Assembly: GCF_002803845.1 (NCBI RefSeq)
Contig: NZ_CP024985.1
Span: 1,798,001 to 1,862,000, forward strand
DNA length: 64,000 nucleotides
Source: Streptomyces lavendulae subsp. lavendulae
GTDB lineage: Bacteria; Actinomycetota; Actinomycetes; Streptomycetales; Streptomycetaceae
Direction: 5' to 3'
The notes beneath the pieces are model-generated. The model made no database searches, was not told the origin of the DNA, and saw only the letters and a program-made list of their open reading frames with translations. Below are positions 17,578 through 26,200 of this stretch, piece by piece (position 1 is the stretch's first letter; every line of letters starts with the position of its first letter). The translations under genes were made by a program, and so were the position numbers.

Positions 17578-18222
17578 TCAGTCCGGGTCGGGTTCACCGA
17601 GCGAGATCAGCTGGTCGTGCACGATGTTGACCACCTCCCGGCGGTAGGTCTTCAGGTAGCCCTGGGCGCCGGGAAAGATCTCCAGGTCGAAGCGGCCCGA
17701 GGTGCTGCGCCGCCAGGACCGCACGGCCGACACCGTGGCGCGCGGGTCGTGCCGGGCCGCCAGGGCGACGACCCGGCAGTCCAGCGGCGGCGGGCCGAGG
17801 CTGCCGCGGTGGCCGGGTGCGGCCTGCCCGGAGACGAAGAGGGTCAGGGGTGCCGTGTACGTCTCGCGTTCGAGCCGGCAGCCCACCGCGTAGGCGAGAT
17901 CCGCCCCGTGCCGGTGCCCGAACAGGGCGAACGGGCGGTCGGCCCAGCCCCGTACGGCCTCGAAGACCTTGTCGGCGAGTCCCGTGCCCGCTCCCTGATC
18001 GGGGTCCTCGTCGCAGAGCGTGGACGGGTACTGGACGATGAGCAGCTCGACGGTGGGGAGCAGGAGGTCGGCCATCGCCAGGTAGCAGAGCGGTGAGTTC
18101 CGCGAGCTCGGGAAGCAGATCATCCGGTAGCTGCTGGGCACCGCGGGCTGCCTGATCTGGATCAGGCTGACCCCGTCGGGGGTGGTCTCCCCGGCGGCGG
18201 GCCGGTCGTGCGCATGCGTCAT
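17578..18222 (-). CDS. Type II thioesterase homologue lacking catalytic Ser and His (pseudoenzyme or relic)
   Basis: A 214-residue alpha/beta-hydrolase clearly derived from the editing thioesterases of PKS/NRPS clusters (RifR/TEII type). Matches include VQYP near 64, RPFALFGHxxGADLAY near 96-111 and LFVSGQAAPGHR near 128-139. Three things are wrong. The nucleophile elbow reads GHRHG, so the catalytic Ser is Arg104. The GGH that carries the catalytic His reads GAQ (Gln187). The whole lid region, about 50 residues in relatives, is missing between about residues 140 and 147. The Asp position (Asp159) remains. The frame is open and the start sits at ATG 18222, with AGGGAG directly before it. Thioesterase activity is not expected. 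It may be a decaying gene or a non-catalytic partner. Confidence 0.8.
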   Translation of the reverse strand: MTHAHDRPAAGETTPDGVSLIQIRQPAVPSSYRMICFPSSRNSPLCYLAMADLLLPTVELLIVQYPSTLCDEDPDQGAGTGLADKVFEAVRGWADRPFALFGHRHGADLAYAVGCRLERETYTAPLTLFVSGQAAPGHRGSLGPPPLDCRVVALAARHDPRATVSAVRSWRRSTSGRFDLEIFPGAQGYLKTYRREVVNIVHDQLISLGEPDPD

Positions 18223-18303
18223 GCTCCCTGAAACTCCGCATCGGGTGGTGCCCTGACGACTCGTGGTCGGGCGTACGAACGGCGCCTCCCGTGCGGAGGG
18301 CCT

Positions 18304-18894
18304 TCATGGACGGATCTGTGGCCCGCCGCGGCCTGCGGCACCGGCGGTGGGGAGGCCGCCGTCGGGGACGACCTCCAGGCCCTGGCCGGCCAGCCACCGC
18401 AGGACGTCCGGCAGGCCGCTCTCGCCGGGGAGCGCGTCGGGGGTGGCGTCGGCGGCCCGGTGGACGGCTTCCGTGAAGAAGTACACGCCGGGCCGGTCCG
18501 CCGCCGCCTGCGCGGCGGGGCGCCGGGTGCGGAAATCCTCCACCTGCTCGCCGATCCCGCCCGGGACGAAGGTGTCGGCGGAGAGCGTCACGAAGTCGTC
18601 CTCGCCCAGCCAGTCCCGCGCGCAGCGCAGGGCGTGGGCCGGGCCCAGCGGCCGGTGCTGGGGCAGGTAGGTGATGCTGACGCCGAAGCGGGCGCCGTCG
18701 CCGACGGCCGCCCGGACCTCGTCGGCGCCCTCTCCGAGGACGATGCCGACGTCGAGGATGCCGGCGTCGGCGATCCCCTCCAGGACGTCGAAGAGCACCG
18801 GCTTGCCGGCGTCCGGGCCCGGCCGGCCCTCGGCCACGGCGGGCAGGGGGCGCGGGCTGGTGCCGGATCTCCCCGACAGGACGAGTGCTTTCAC
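18304..18894 (-). CDS. Degenerate, internally deleted glucose-1-phosphate nucleotidyltransferase (RmlA/StrD-like)
   Basis: A 196-residue protein whose start (KALVLSG..GT), the IADAGI/DVGIVLG segment and the YLPQ..PLGPAHA segment are those of long-form (about 355-residue) glucose-1-phosphate thymidylyltransferases. The signature GGSGTRLRP has become GRSGTSPRP, so the catalytic Arg is Ser13. The KQLLP lysine is absent, and the Mg-binding GDN reads SAD. After about residue 125 the sequence jumps to a segment normally much further on (GVYFF..AVHRA), and the C-terminal beta-helix is gone. GTG at 18894 has GAGGAG 7 bp upstream, so it may still be translated. No glycosyltransferase or other deoxysugar gene is in the window. 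Catalysis is unlikely. Confidence 0.75.
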   Translation of the reverse strand: MKALVLSGRSGTSPRPLPAVAEGRPGPDAGKPVLFDVLEGIADAGILDVGIVLGEGADEVRAAVGDGARFGVSITYLPQHRPLGPAHALRCARDWLGEDDFVTLSADTFVPGGIGEQVEDFRTRRPAAQAAADRPGVYFFTEAVHRAADATPDALPGESGLPDVLRWLAGQGLEVVPDGGLPTAGAAGRGGPQIRP

Positions 18895-18961
18895 GGGGGT
18901 CTCCTCGCGGGAAAGGTGAGGCGAACGGAGATGTCCGGCGCGGTCACGCGGTGGCGTCGTG

Positions 18962-19029
18962 AGCATATTTCCCGGCGGCAATCCGCGATCACCCCTATTC
19001 CCCCCTAACCAATTGGGCATCGCCCCTAG
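18962..19029 (-). promoter_or_regulatory. Promoter with three TAGGGG boxes upstream of the nucleotidyltransferase/thioesterase/ligase group
   Basis: On the minus strand: CTAGGGGC (19029-19022), TTAGGGGG (19008-19001) and ATAGGGGT (18998-18991). The spacings are 21 and 10 bp, so all lie on one face of the helix. Exactly 23 bp after the last box is a -10 TATGCT (18967-18962). The same region is upstream of the divergent ABC transporter (start 19191), for which no clear separate promoter was seen between 19030 and 19190. Confidence 0.55.
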
Positions 19030-19190
19030 CCGTGCCCCCGCAGGGGCGGTCGGCCCACCCCGCATGCTAGACAGGAAGCGATCAGTTCCGTGTCCTATTC
19101 AGTCGGCGCCCGACGCGCGGCCGGTCACGCGATATTCCCCCCGCGAAGCCCAGGCCGCCGTTGCGCGTCCCGCTTGATTCGCAGGAATAA

Positions 19191-20228
19191 ATGAAACCTG
19201 AAAGACCCGTGGAATCCACTGTCGTGGTCGACGGACTCGTCAAGAAGTACCGGGACCGGGACCAGCCGGCAGTGAACGACCTGAGCTTCTCGGTACGCCG
19301 GGGCGAGGTCTTCGGCTTCCTGGGACCCAACGGAGCCGGCAAGACCACCACCATCGGCATCCTGACCACCCGCGTGGCCCCCACCGCGGGGCGCGCGTTC
19401 GTCCAGGGCGTGGACGTCGTGGCCCATCCCGCCCAGGCCCGCCGGGCTTTCGCCGTCGTGCCGCAGCGCAACAACCTCGACCAGTCGCTCACCCTGCGGC
19501 AGAACCTCACCTTCCACGCCGGCTACCACGGCATGGGCCGCGCCGAACGGCGCCGGCTCGCCGACGAGTGCCTGGAGTGGGTGGGACTCGGCGACCGCGG
19601 CAAGGACCGCGGCGACCAGCTCTCCGGCGGCCAGGCGCAGCGCGTGATGATCGCCCGGGCGCTGATGCACCGGCCCGACGTCCTCTTCCTCGACGAGCCC
19701 GCCAACGGACTCGACCCGCAGGCGAGGCTGTTCATCCACGAGCGGGTGGCCGAGCTGAGCGGGCGCGGTGTGACCACCGTCCTCACCACCCACGACATGG
19801 ACGAGGCCGCCCGGCTGTGCGACCGCGTCGGCATCGTGGACCACGGCCGGCTGCTCGCCCTGGACACCCCGCAGGCGCTCATGGAGAGCCTGAGCGGCAC
19901 GGCCTGCACCCTCACCGTGCGGCCCGGCGAGTCCGGTGCCGTCGAGGTCGTCCGCCTGCTGGAGAAGATCGAGGCGGTGACGGGGGTTGAGCGCGTCGAG
20001 CCGCCCCGCGGCGAGGAGGGGGGGCAGGGCCCGGACGCCGCGGCGGACGCGGCCGACGCGGACGCCCCCGTACGGCTGCGCCTGTACAGCGACGCGCCGA
20101 CCGGCGCGCTGCTCCCGGCCGCGATCACCACCCTCGCGGCGGCGAACTGCGACATCAAGGACATCAAAGTGGGCACCGCCACGCTGGAGGACGTCTTCAT
20201 CTCGCTGACCGGCAGGGAGCTGCGATGA
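19191..20228 (+). CDS. ABC transporter ATP-binding protein, DrrA-like drug exporter
   Basis: A 345-residue ABC ATPase. Walker A is GPNGAGKTTT (about 49-58), the signature LSGGQAQR (about 144-151) and Walker B VLFLDEPANGLD (about 164-175), followed by the H-loop THDMDEA. The C-terminal extension with a TLEDVFISLTG end is typical of daunorubicin-resistance DrrA proteins. With the permease that overlaps it by 4 bp (ATGA) it should export the polyketide and give self-resistance. AGGAA lies 4 bp before the ATG. Confidence 0.93.
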   Translation: MKPERPVESTVVVDGLVKKYRDRDQPAVNDLSFSVRRGEVFGFLGPNGAGKTTTIGILTTRVAPTAGRAFVQGVDVVAHPAQARRAFAVVPQRNNLDQSLTLRQNLTFHAGYHGMGRAERRRLADECLEWVGLGDRGKDRGDQLSGGQAQRVMIARALMHRPDVLFLDEPANGLDPQARLFIHERVAELSGRGVTTVLTTHDMDEAARLCDRVGIVDHGRLLALDTPQALMESLSGTACTLTVRPGESGAVEVVRLLEKIEAVTGVERVEPPRGEEGGQGPDAAADAADADAPVRLRLYSDAPTGALLPAAITTLAAANCDIKDIKVGTATLEDVFISLTGRELR

Positions 20229-21094
20229 GCACCGCCACTGCCACCACCGCCGCCACCGGCGCGCCCGATCCGGTCGCCGGTTTCCCCCGCGAGCTGCGGC
20301 CGGCGCCCGCGGGCGTCCGCTCGGTGACCCGTACGTTCTTCTTCATCCTGTGGCGGGACGTCTTCGTCACGGGCCGCGAGCTGCCGACGTTCCTCGCCCA
20401 GGTGCTCGTGGAGCCGTTCTTCATCCTGTTCGTCTTCGGCAAGGTCCTCGGCGAGCTCGGCTTCACCGGCGGCGGCTTCCAGCAGGTGCTGCTGCCCGGT
20501 GTGGTGGCGCTCAACGCCTTCCTGGTGAGCCTCCAGAACACGGCGCTCCCGCTGATCATCGACTTCTCCTGGAGCAAGGAGATCGAGGACCGCCTGCTGG
20601 CCCCGATCCCCACCTTCCTGGTGGCCGTCGAGAAGCTGGTCTTCGGCATGCTGCGCGGTATCGTCGCCTCGCTGCTGATGATCCCGATGGGCTTCCTGGT
20701 CCTCGACCACGCCTCATGGCCCATGGACCGCTTCCCGGCCACGGTGGGCGTGCTCCTGATGGGCGCGCTGGCCGGCAGCACGGTGGGGCTGACCATCGGC
20801 ACGCTGGCCCCGCCGCGGCACATCAGCATCGTCTTCGCGGTCACGCTGACCCCGCTGATGTTCACCGGCTGCACCCAGTTCCCGTGGCACGGACTGGCGG
20901 AGGTCCGCTGGTTCCAGGTGCTGTGCACGCTCAACCCGCTGACCTACGTCACCGAGGGCATCCGCTCGCTGCTGCTGCCGCCCGGCGGCCCCGGCTCGAT
21001 CCCGCTGTGGGTGTGCGTCTCGGCGCTCACCGCGGCGATCCTGATCTTCGGGGCGATCGGCATCAAGGGCTTCCACCGCAGGGCCCAGGACTGA
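20225..21094 (+). CDS. ABC-2 type permease, DrrB-like
   Basis: A 289-residue membrane protein of the ABC-2 family with about six hydrophobic segments, and the conserved TLAPPRHISIVF...PLMFTGCTQFPW pattern of DrrB-type permeases near residues 195-225. Its start overlaps the stop of the ATPase gene (ATGA), so the two subunits are made together. The 118 bp to the next gene contain GC-rich inverted sequence and no gene. Confidence 0.92.
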   Translation: MSTATATTAATGAPDPVAGFPRELRPAPAGVRSVTRTFFFILWRDVFVTGRELPTFLAQVLVEPFFILFVFGKVLGELGFTGGGFQQVLLPGVVALNAFLVSLQNTALPLIIDFSWSKEIEDRLLAPIPTFLVAVEKLVFGMLRGIVASLLMIPMGFLVLDHASWPMDRFPATVGVLLMGALAGSTVGLTIGTLAPPRHISIVFAVTLTPLMFTGCTQFPWHGLAEVRWFQVLCTLNPLTYVTEGIRSLLLPPGGPGSIPLWVCVSALTAAILIFGAIGIKGFHRRAQD

Positions 21095-21212
21095 CCCCCG
21101 CCCCCTCCTCCCGGCCTCGTGCCCGGACCGGCGCACCGCGCGCCGGCCGGGTGCGGGGCCTTCTCGCTGCCCGTCCCCATCCCCTTCCCGGAAGCAAAGG
21201 TATTCACGGATC

Positions 21213-22313
21213 ATGACTCGTTCCGCCGCGATCGCTGCCGAAATTCCCGCCGATTCGCCTACCGATTCGCCTACCGATTCCCCTGTCGCCATTACTGCCG
21301 GCAACACGGTCGGCTCCCCCGCCGTGGAATCTCCGGAACCGCGCTCCGGAACCGCGATCGTATTCCCCGGAATGGGACCCGCCTCTTTCGCCGAAGTCGG
21401 CAAGTTCCTGCTGCTCGACCCGTATGCGCGGGTTCGTCTGGCGGAGGCGGACGAGGCACTCGGATACTCGGTGTTCGATCGCTTCCGGGACGCGGAGGAG
21501 GATTATTCGGTCGATTTCCAGATCGCCTTCCTGGTGAACTCGATGGCGCTGGCGGACCGGGCCGTGGACACCCTCGGTGCCGTCCCCACCGTCTGCGCCG
21601 GGCCGAGCTTCGGCCAGAAGGCCACCGCCGCCTTCGTCGGCTCGCTGTCCTTCCCCGAGGTCGTACGGCTGACCGCCGAGCTGGCCCGCTGCGAGGAGGA
21701 GTACTTCGCGGACGCCTACGAGGACGTGGTCACGCACTGCTTCGTCCGCACCCCGCAGGACCGGCTGGACGAGATCCTCGCCGGGTTCGACGACCGGGGC
21801 GCCTGGTACGACTCCTCCGGCCGGCTCGACGCGGGCTTCCACATGCTCTCCGTTCGCGAGGGGGACCTCGACGCCCTGAACGCCGGCATCAGCGCGGCCG
21901 GCGGCTACTCCATGTACTCGATGCGGCCGCCCGTGCACGCGGCGGCCTTCTCGGCGCTGCGCAAGAAGGCGGAGGAAGAGGTCTTCGGGGCGTACGAGTT
22001 CGCCGACCCCTCCCTCCCCGTGGTCGTCGACCACGACGGCAGCGTCATCCGGGACGCCGCCGGAATGCGCACCATGATGCTGGACACCTTCGACCGGCCC
22101 ATCCACTGGCCGCGCATGGTGGAGTCCCTCAAGGGGCTCGGTGTGGGCACCCTGTACATGACCGGCCCCGACAGCCTCTTCCACCGGCTCGACGTCACCA
22201 AGGACAACTTCGAGGTGCACGCGGTGGGCCTGCCCAAGAAGCGGGCCCGCGAGCGCGAGCGACAGCAGGCTCTCCAGCGCTCCCGGGCGGCGCGGGTCCG
22301 GCGCGGCGCCTGA
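21213..22313 (+). CDS. Stand-alone acyltransferase of the FabD fold, candidate starter-unit loader
   Basis: A 366-residue discrete acyltransferase. The active serine is S132 in AGPSFGQ, where FabD has GHSxGE, and the partner histidine appears as H242 in PPVHAAAF. The arginine that binds the malonyl carboxylate in FabD (MRG motif) aligns with Thr154 (VRLTAEL), so a neutral or positively charged acyl group fits better than malonyl. In guanidinobutyrate-primed polyketide clusters such a protein moves 4-guanidinobutyryl from CoA to the loading carrier domain. The first 45 residues are a poorly conserved leader with tandem 12-bp repeats encoding DSPT. Convergent with the last PKS gene. Confidence 0.85.
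   Translation: MTRSAAIAAEIPADSPTDSPTDSPVAITAGNTVGSPAVESPEPRSGTAIVFPGMGPASFAEVGKFLLLDPYARVRLAEADEALGYSVFDRFRDAEEDYSVDFQIAFLVNSMALADRAVDTLGAVPTVCAGPSFGQKATAAFVGSLSFPEVVRLTAELARCEEEYFADAYEDVVTHCFVRTPQDRLDEILAGFDDRGAWYDSSGRLDAGFHMLSVREGDLDALNAGISAAGGYSMYSMRPPVHAAAFSALRKKAEEEVFGAYEFADPSLPVVVDHDGSVIRDAAGMRTMMLDTFDRPIHWPRMVESLKGLGVGTLYMTGPDSLFHRLDVTKDNFEVHAVGLPKKRARERERQQALQRSRAARVRRGA
21252..21284 (+). repeat. Tandem 12-bp repeat encoding (Asp-Ser-Pro-Thr)n
   Basis: GATTCGCCTACC occurs at 21252-21263 and 21264-21275, followed by a partial third unit to 21284. It lies in the disordered N-terminal leader of the acyltransferase and uses T-ending codons unlike the rest of the gene. Probably a slippage-prone length polymorphism. 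Confidence 0.7.
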
Positions 22314-22337
22314 GGCGCCCGCACCGCCGTGCACGGG

Positions 22338-22371
22338 GCAGGGCCCCACCCCCAGGGGGGTGGGGCCCTGC
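22338..22371. terminator. Bidirectional terminator between acyltransferase and terminal PKS gene
   Basis: Perfect 16-bp inverted repeat, arms 22338-22353 and 22356-22371, with effectively a 4-nt loop. It is followed on the plus strand by CTCTCGTATAT. It separates two convergent genes. Confidence 0.9.
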
Positions 22372-22396
22372 TCTCGTATATCCGTCCGGGCCGTGC

Positions 22397-23249
22397 TCAG
22401 GACCGGGCGTCCAGCCACTGCCCGACCGCTCCCGCGGTCTCCTGCGCGTGCTGCTCCATCATCGTGAAGTGGTTGCCGGGGGCATCCACGGCCGTGTGCT
22501 CCAGGTCCCAGTAGGAACGCCAGTCGCCGGTCGCCGCGCGCTTCCAGTCGAAGAACCGCTCCTCGGCCCGGACCAGCAGCGTGGGCGACTTCACCGCCTG
22601 CGGCTTCCAGCCGCCGAAGAGCCGGAAGTAGGCGCCCATCGCCAGCAGGCGGCTGTCGTCCACCGGGACGTAGCTGCCCTGACGCTCGTCGACGCCTTCC
22701 GACAGCCCCGGCTGGATGCCGAGGATGGCGTCGTCGTCGTGCGAGTAGATGTCGATCAGGACGACCGCCTCGGGGAAGACCCCGGCATCCTCCAGCCGCC
22801 CGGCGACCGCGTGGGCGAGCATGCCGCCCGAGGAGTGTCCGAGGAGCACGAACGGCGCCCCGTCCGTGTGCCGCAGGACGGCCTCGGCCTGGGCCTCGAT
22901 CACCGCTCCGGCCGTCGAGGGCAGCTGCTCGCCCCGCAGGAAGCCGGGGGCCGCCATGGCGTGGACGTCGCGCCGGCCGCGGAAGGCGGAGGCGAACCGG
23001 GCGTACTGGTGCGGCCCGGAGATCGACAGGATCGAGGAGAAGCAGACCAGCCCCGGACCCTCCTCACCGCGCGCCAGCCGCACCAGGGCGGGCGCCCGGC
23101 GCAGCTCGGCCGCCGAGGAGAACGAGGGCCTGAACCGCGAGGCCTGCATCAGCAGTTCCATGAACTGGCCGGACGCGCCCTGCGTCCCCGCCTCCTGGAG
23201 CATCGCGCCGAAGACCCCGGCGTCCTCCTCCGCGTCCCGCTCCGCCGTC
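22397..23249 (-). other. Thioesterase domain releasing the polyketide
   Basis: About 280 C-terminal residues form an alpha/beta-hydrolase with the triad Ser5469 (GHSSGG), Asp in [10 protein letters not shown] and His in PGNHFTMM. It either hydrolyses the chain to a free acid or cyclises it; sequence does not decide. Confidence 0.9.
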
Positions 23250-26200
23250 CCGGCGGCCCCGGCGGGCACGCCCGGACCCTCGGCGAGCTCGGCGCGCAGC
23301 CGCTGCGCGACCAGCAGCGGGGTCGGGTGGTCGAACAGCAGGGTGGCGGGCAGCCGCAGGCCGGTGGCCGCGTTCAGCTGGTTGCGCAGCTCGACGGCGG
23401 TCAGCGAGTCCAGGCCGAGCTCCAGGAACTCCTGGGACTCCCCCACCGCCTCGGGCGAGGGGTAGGCCAGCACCGCGGCGGCCTGCGCCCGCACCACGTC
23501 GAGCAGGACGCGCTCCTGCTCCTCCTCCGGCAGCGCCGACAGCCCCGCGAGGAGCTGCGCGGCGGCGGAGGCCGCCGCCGTCCCGGCGCCGTGCGCGGCG
23601 GCCTTGCGCAGACCACCCCGGACCAGCCCCCGGAAGACCGCCGGCAGGGCTCCGGACTCGGCCTGGGCCCGCAGCGGGGCGGTGTCCAGGCGGATGGCGA
23701 GGAAGACGCTGCCCGCGGCCGGACCGCACGCCGTGTCGAAGAGGGCCAGGCCCTGCTCGGAGGTGAGCGGGGCCAGACCGGCCCGCGCCATCCGCTGCAC
23801 GTCGGCGTCGGTGAGCTCGCCGGTCATCTCGCTGCGCTGCTCCCACAGTCCCCAGGCCAGGGACACGGCGGGCAGCCCCTCGGCGCGCCGGCTGTGCGCC
23901 AGGGCGTCGAGGAAGGCGTTGGCCGCCGCGTAGTTGGCCTGGCCGGGGCTGCCGAGGGTGCCCGCGGCCGAGGAGAACAGGACGAACGCGGCCAGGTCCA
24001 GGTCCCGGGTCAGCTCGTGCAGGTGCAGCGCCGCGTCCACCTTGGGCCGCAGGACCGAGTCGATCCGCTCGGGCGTCAGGGACGGGACGAGCCCGTCGTC
24101 GAGGTGCCCCGCGGTGTGGACGACGGCCGTGAGCGGGTGCTCGGCCGGGATCCCGGCCAGCAGGGCCGCCAGTGCCTCCCGGTCGGACGCGTCGCAGGCG
24201 ACGACGGCCGCCTCGGCGCCCAGCGCGGCGAGTTCCGCGACGAGTTCCGCCGCGCCGGCCGCACGCGGTCCGCGCCGGCTGGTGAGCAGCAGGCGCCGGG
24301 CCCCGTGCTCGGTCACCAGGTGCCGGGCCAGGAGGCTGCCGAGCACGCCGGTGCCGCCGGTGATCAGGACGGTACCGTCCGGGTCCGGTACGGGGACCGG
24401 TACCGGTACCGGCCGCGCGGCCTCGGCGGCGGCGCCTTCCTCGGCGGCCTCCTGCGGCTCGGGGCGCTCCGCCCGGACCCTGGCCAGCCGGGCGGCGTGC
24501 AGCGCTCCCCCGCGCAGGGCGAGCTGCGGTTCGCCACTGGCCACGGCGGCCGCCAGCAGCGCGGGGTGTTCCGCCCGCGCGGCGTCGGCTCCGGCGTCCA
24601 GGTCGATCAGCAGGAACCGGCCGGGGTTCTCCGACTGCGCCGAGCGCAGCAGGCCCCAGACCGAGGCGTGCGCCAGGTCCGCCACGCCCTCGCCCGGCAG
24701 CGCCTCGACGGCGCCCCGGGTGAGCACCGCGAGGCGGGAGCCGGCGAACGCTTCCTCGGCCAGCCAGGCCTGTACGAGCGCGAGGGCGTCGCGGGTCGCC
24801 TGCCGGGCGGCCCCGGCCGTGTCCTGCGGACCCTCGGCGGCGCCGGCTCCGGGCATGGCGTACGTGACGAGCACGGTGTCCGGCGCCGGCTGTCCGGCGG
24901 TCACCACGGCGCCGAGGGCGTCGAGGTCTCCGTAGACGTCGGCGGTGGCGTCCGCGCCGCGCAGCGCGGCCTCCAGACCGAGGGTGTCGGGCCCGACCAG
25001 GGCCCAACGGCCGGCCGTGGCCGCGGGGTCGGCGGCCGCGGCGGGAACGACGGGCCACTCCAGGCGGAACAGCGACTCGTGGAACGCGGACCGGGCCGAC
25101 GTCAGCGCGGCCGGGTCGAGCGTGCGCAGCAGCAGCGACTCCACCGACACGACGGGCTCGCCCTGCTCGTCGAAGGCCGTGAGGGACACGGCCCCCGATC
25201 CGGCCGGGGCCAGCCGCACCCGCAGCGCGTCCGCCCCGACGGCGTGCAGGCCTACGCCGGTGAAGGCGAAGGGCAGCCGCATCCGGGCCTCCGCGCCGGG
25301 CTCCTCGTCGTCGGCGGTGAGGAAGGAGCCGAGGGCGAGGCCGTGCAGGCCCGCGTCCAGCAGCGCCGGGTGCACGCCGAAGTGCGCGGCATCGGCCTGC
25401 GGGCCTTCGGCGAGGGAGAGTTCGGCGAAGAGCTCGTCGCCGAGCCGCCAGGCCGCCCGCAGGTTGCGGAAGGCCGGTCCGTACGCGTATCCGCCGGCGG
25501 CGAACAGCTCGTACAGGTCGTCCACTTCGAGCTCGTCGGCGCCCGCCGGGGGCCAGGTCCGCGGAGCCGGGGCCGGCGCCGCGGCCGGGGTGTCCGCCGC
25601 ACCGAGCACACCGGCGGCGTGCCGCGTCCACGGCTCGCTCTCGGAGCCTCGGCCGTCCTCGCCGTGCCGGGCCTCGGGGCGCGAGTACACGTGCAGTGCC
25701 CGCCTCCCGTCCGCGTCCGGGGCCGCCACCGACAGCCGGAGCTGGAGTGCCCCGCGCTCGGGGAGCACCAGCGGGGCTTCCAGGGTCAGTTCCTCCAGGA
25801 CGGTGCTGCCGGCCCGCTGGGCGGCGTGCAGCGCGAGTTCCACGAAGGCCGTCCCGGGCAGCAGCACGGCACCGGCGGCGCGGTGGTCGGCCAGCCAGGG
25901 GTGGGTCGTGAGGGACAGGCGGCCCGTGAAGAGGAACCCGTCCGAATCCGGCAGTTCGACGGCCGCGCCCAGCAGCGGGTGCTCGGCCTTGCCGAGTCCG
26001 GCGGAGGCCACGTCGCCGACGGCGGAGACCGGTACGTCGATCCAGAAGCGGTCGCGCTGGAAGGCGTAGGTGGGCAGGTCCACGCGTTGCGCGCCCGTTC
26101 CGGCGAACACGGCGTCCCAGTCCACCGTCACACCGCGTACGTAGGCCTCGCCCAGGGAGAGCCAGAACCGCTCCAGACCACCTTCACCACGCCGCAGGGA

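Noticed and set aside
18304..19065. Longer version of the nucleotidyltransferase frame starting upstream of 18894
   Set aside because: The family begins at KALVLSG, GTG 18894 has a good ribosome binding site, and the extension would cover the -10 and the boxes.
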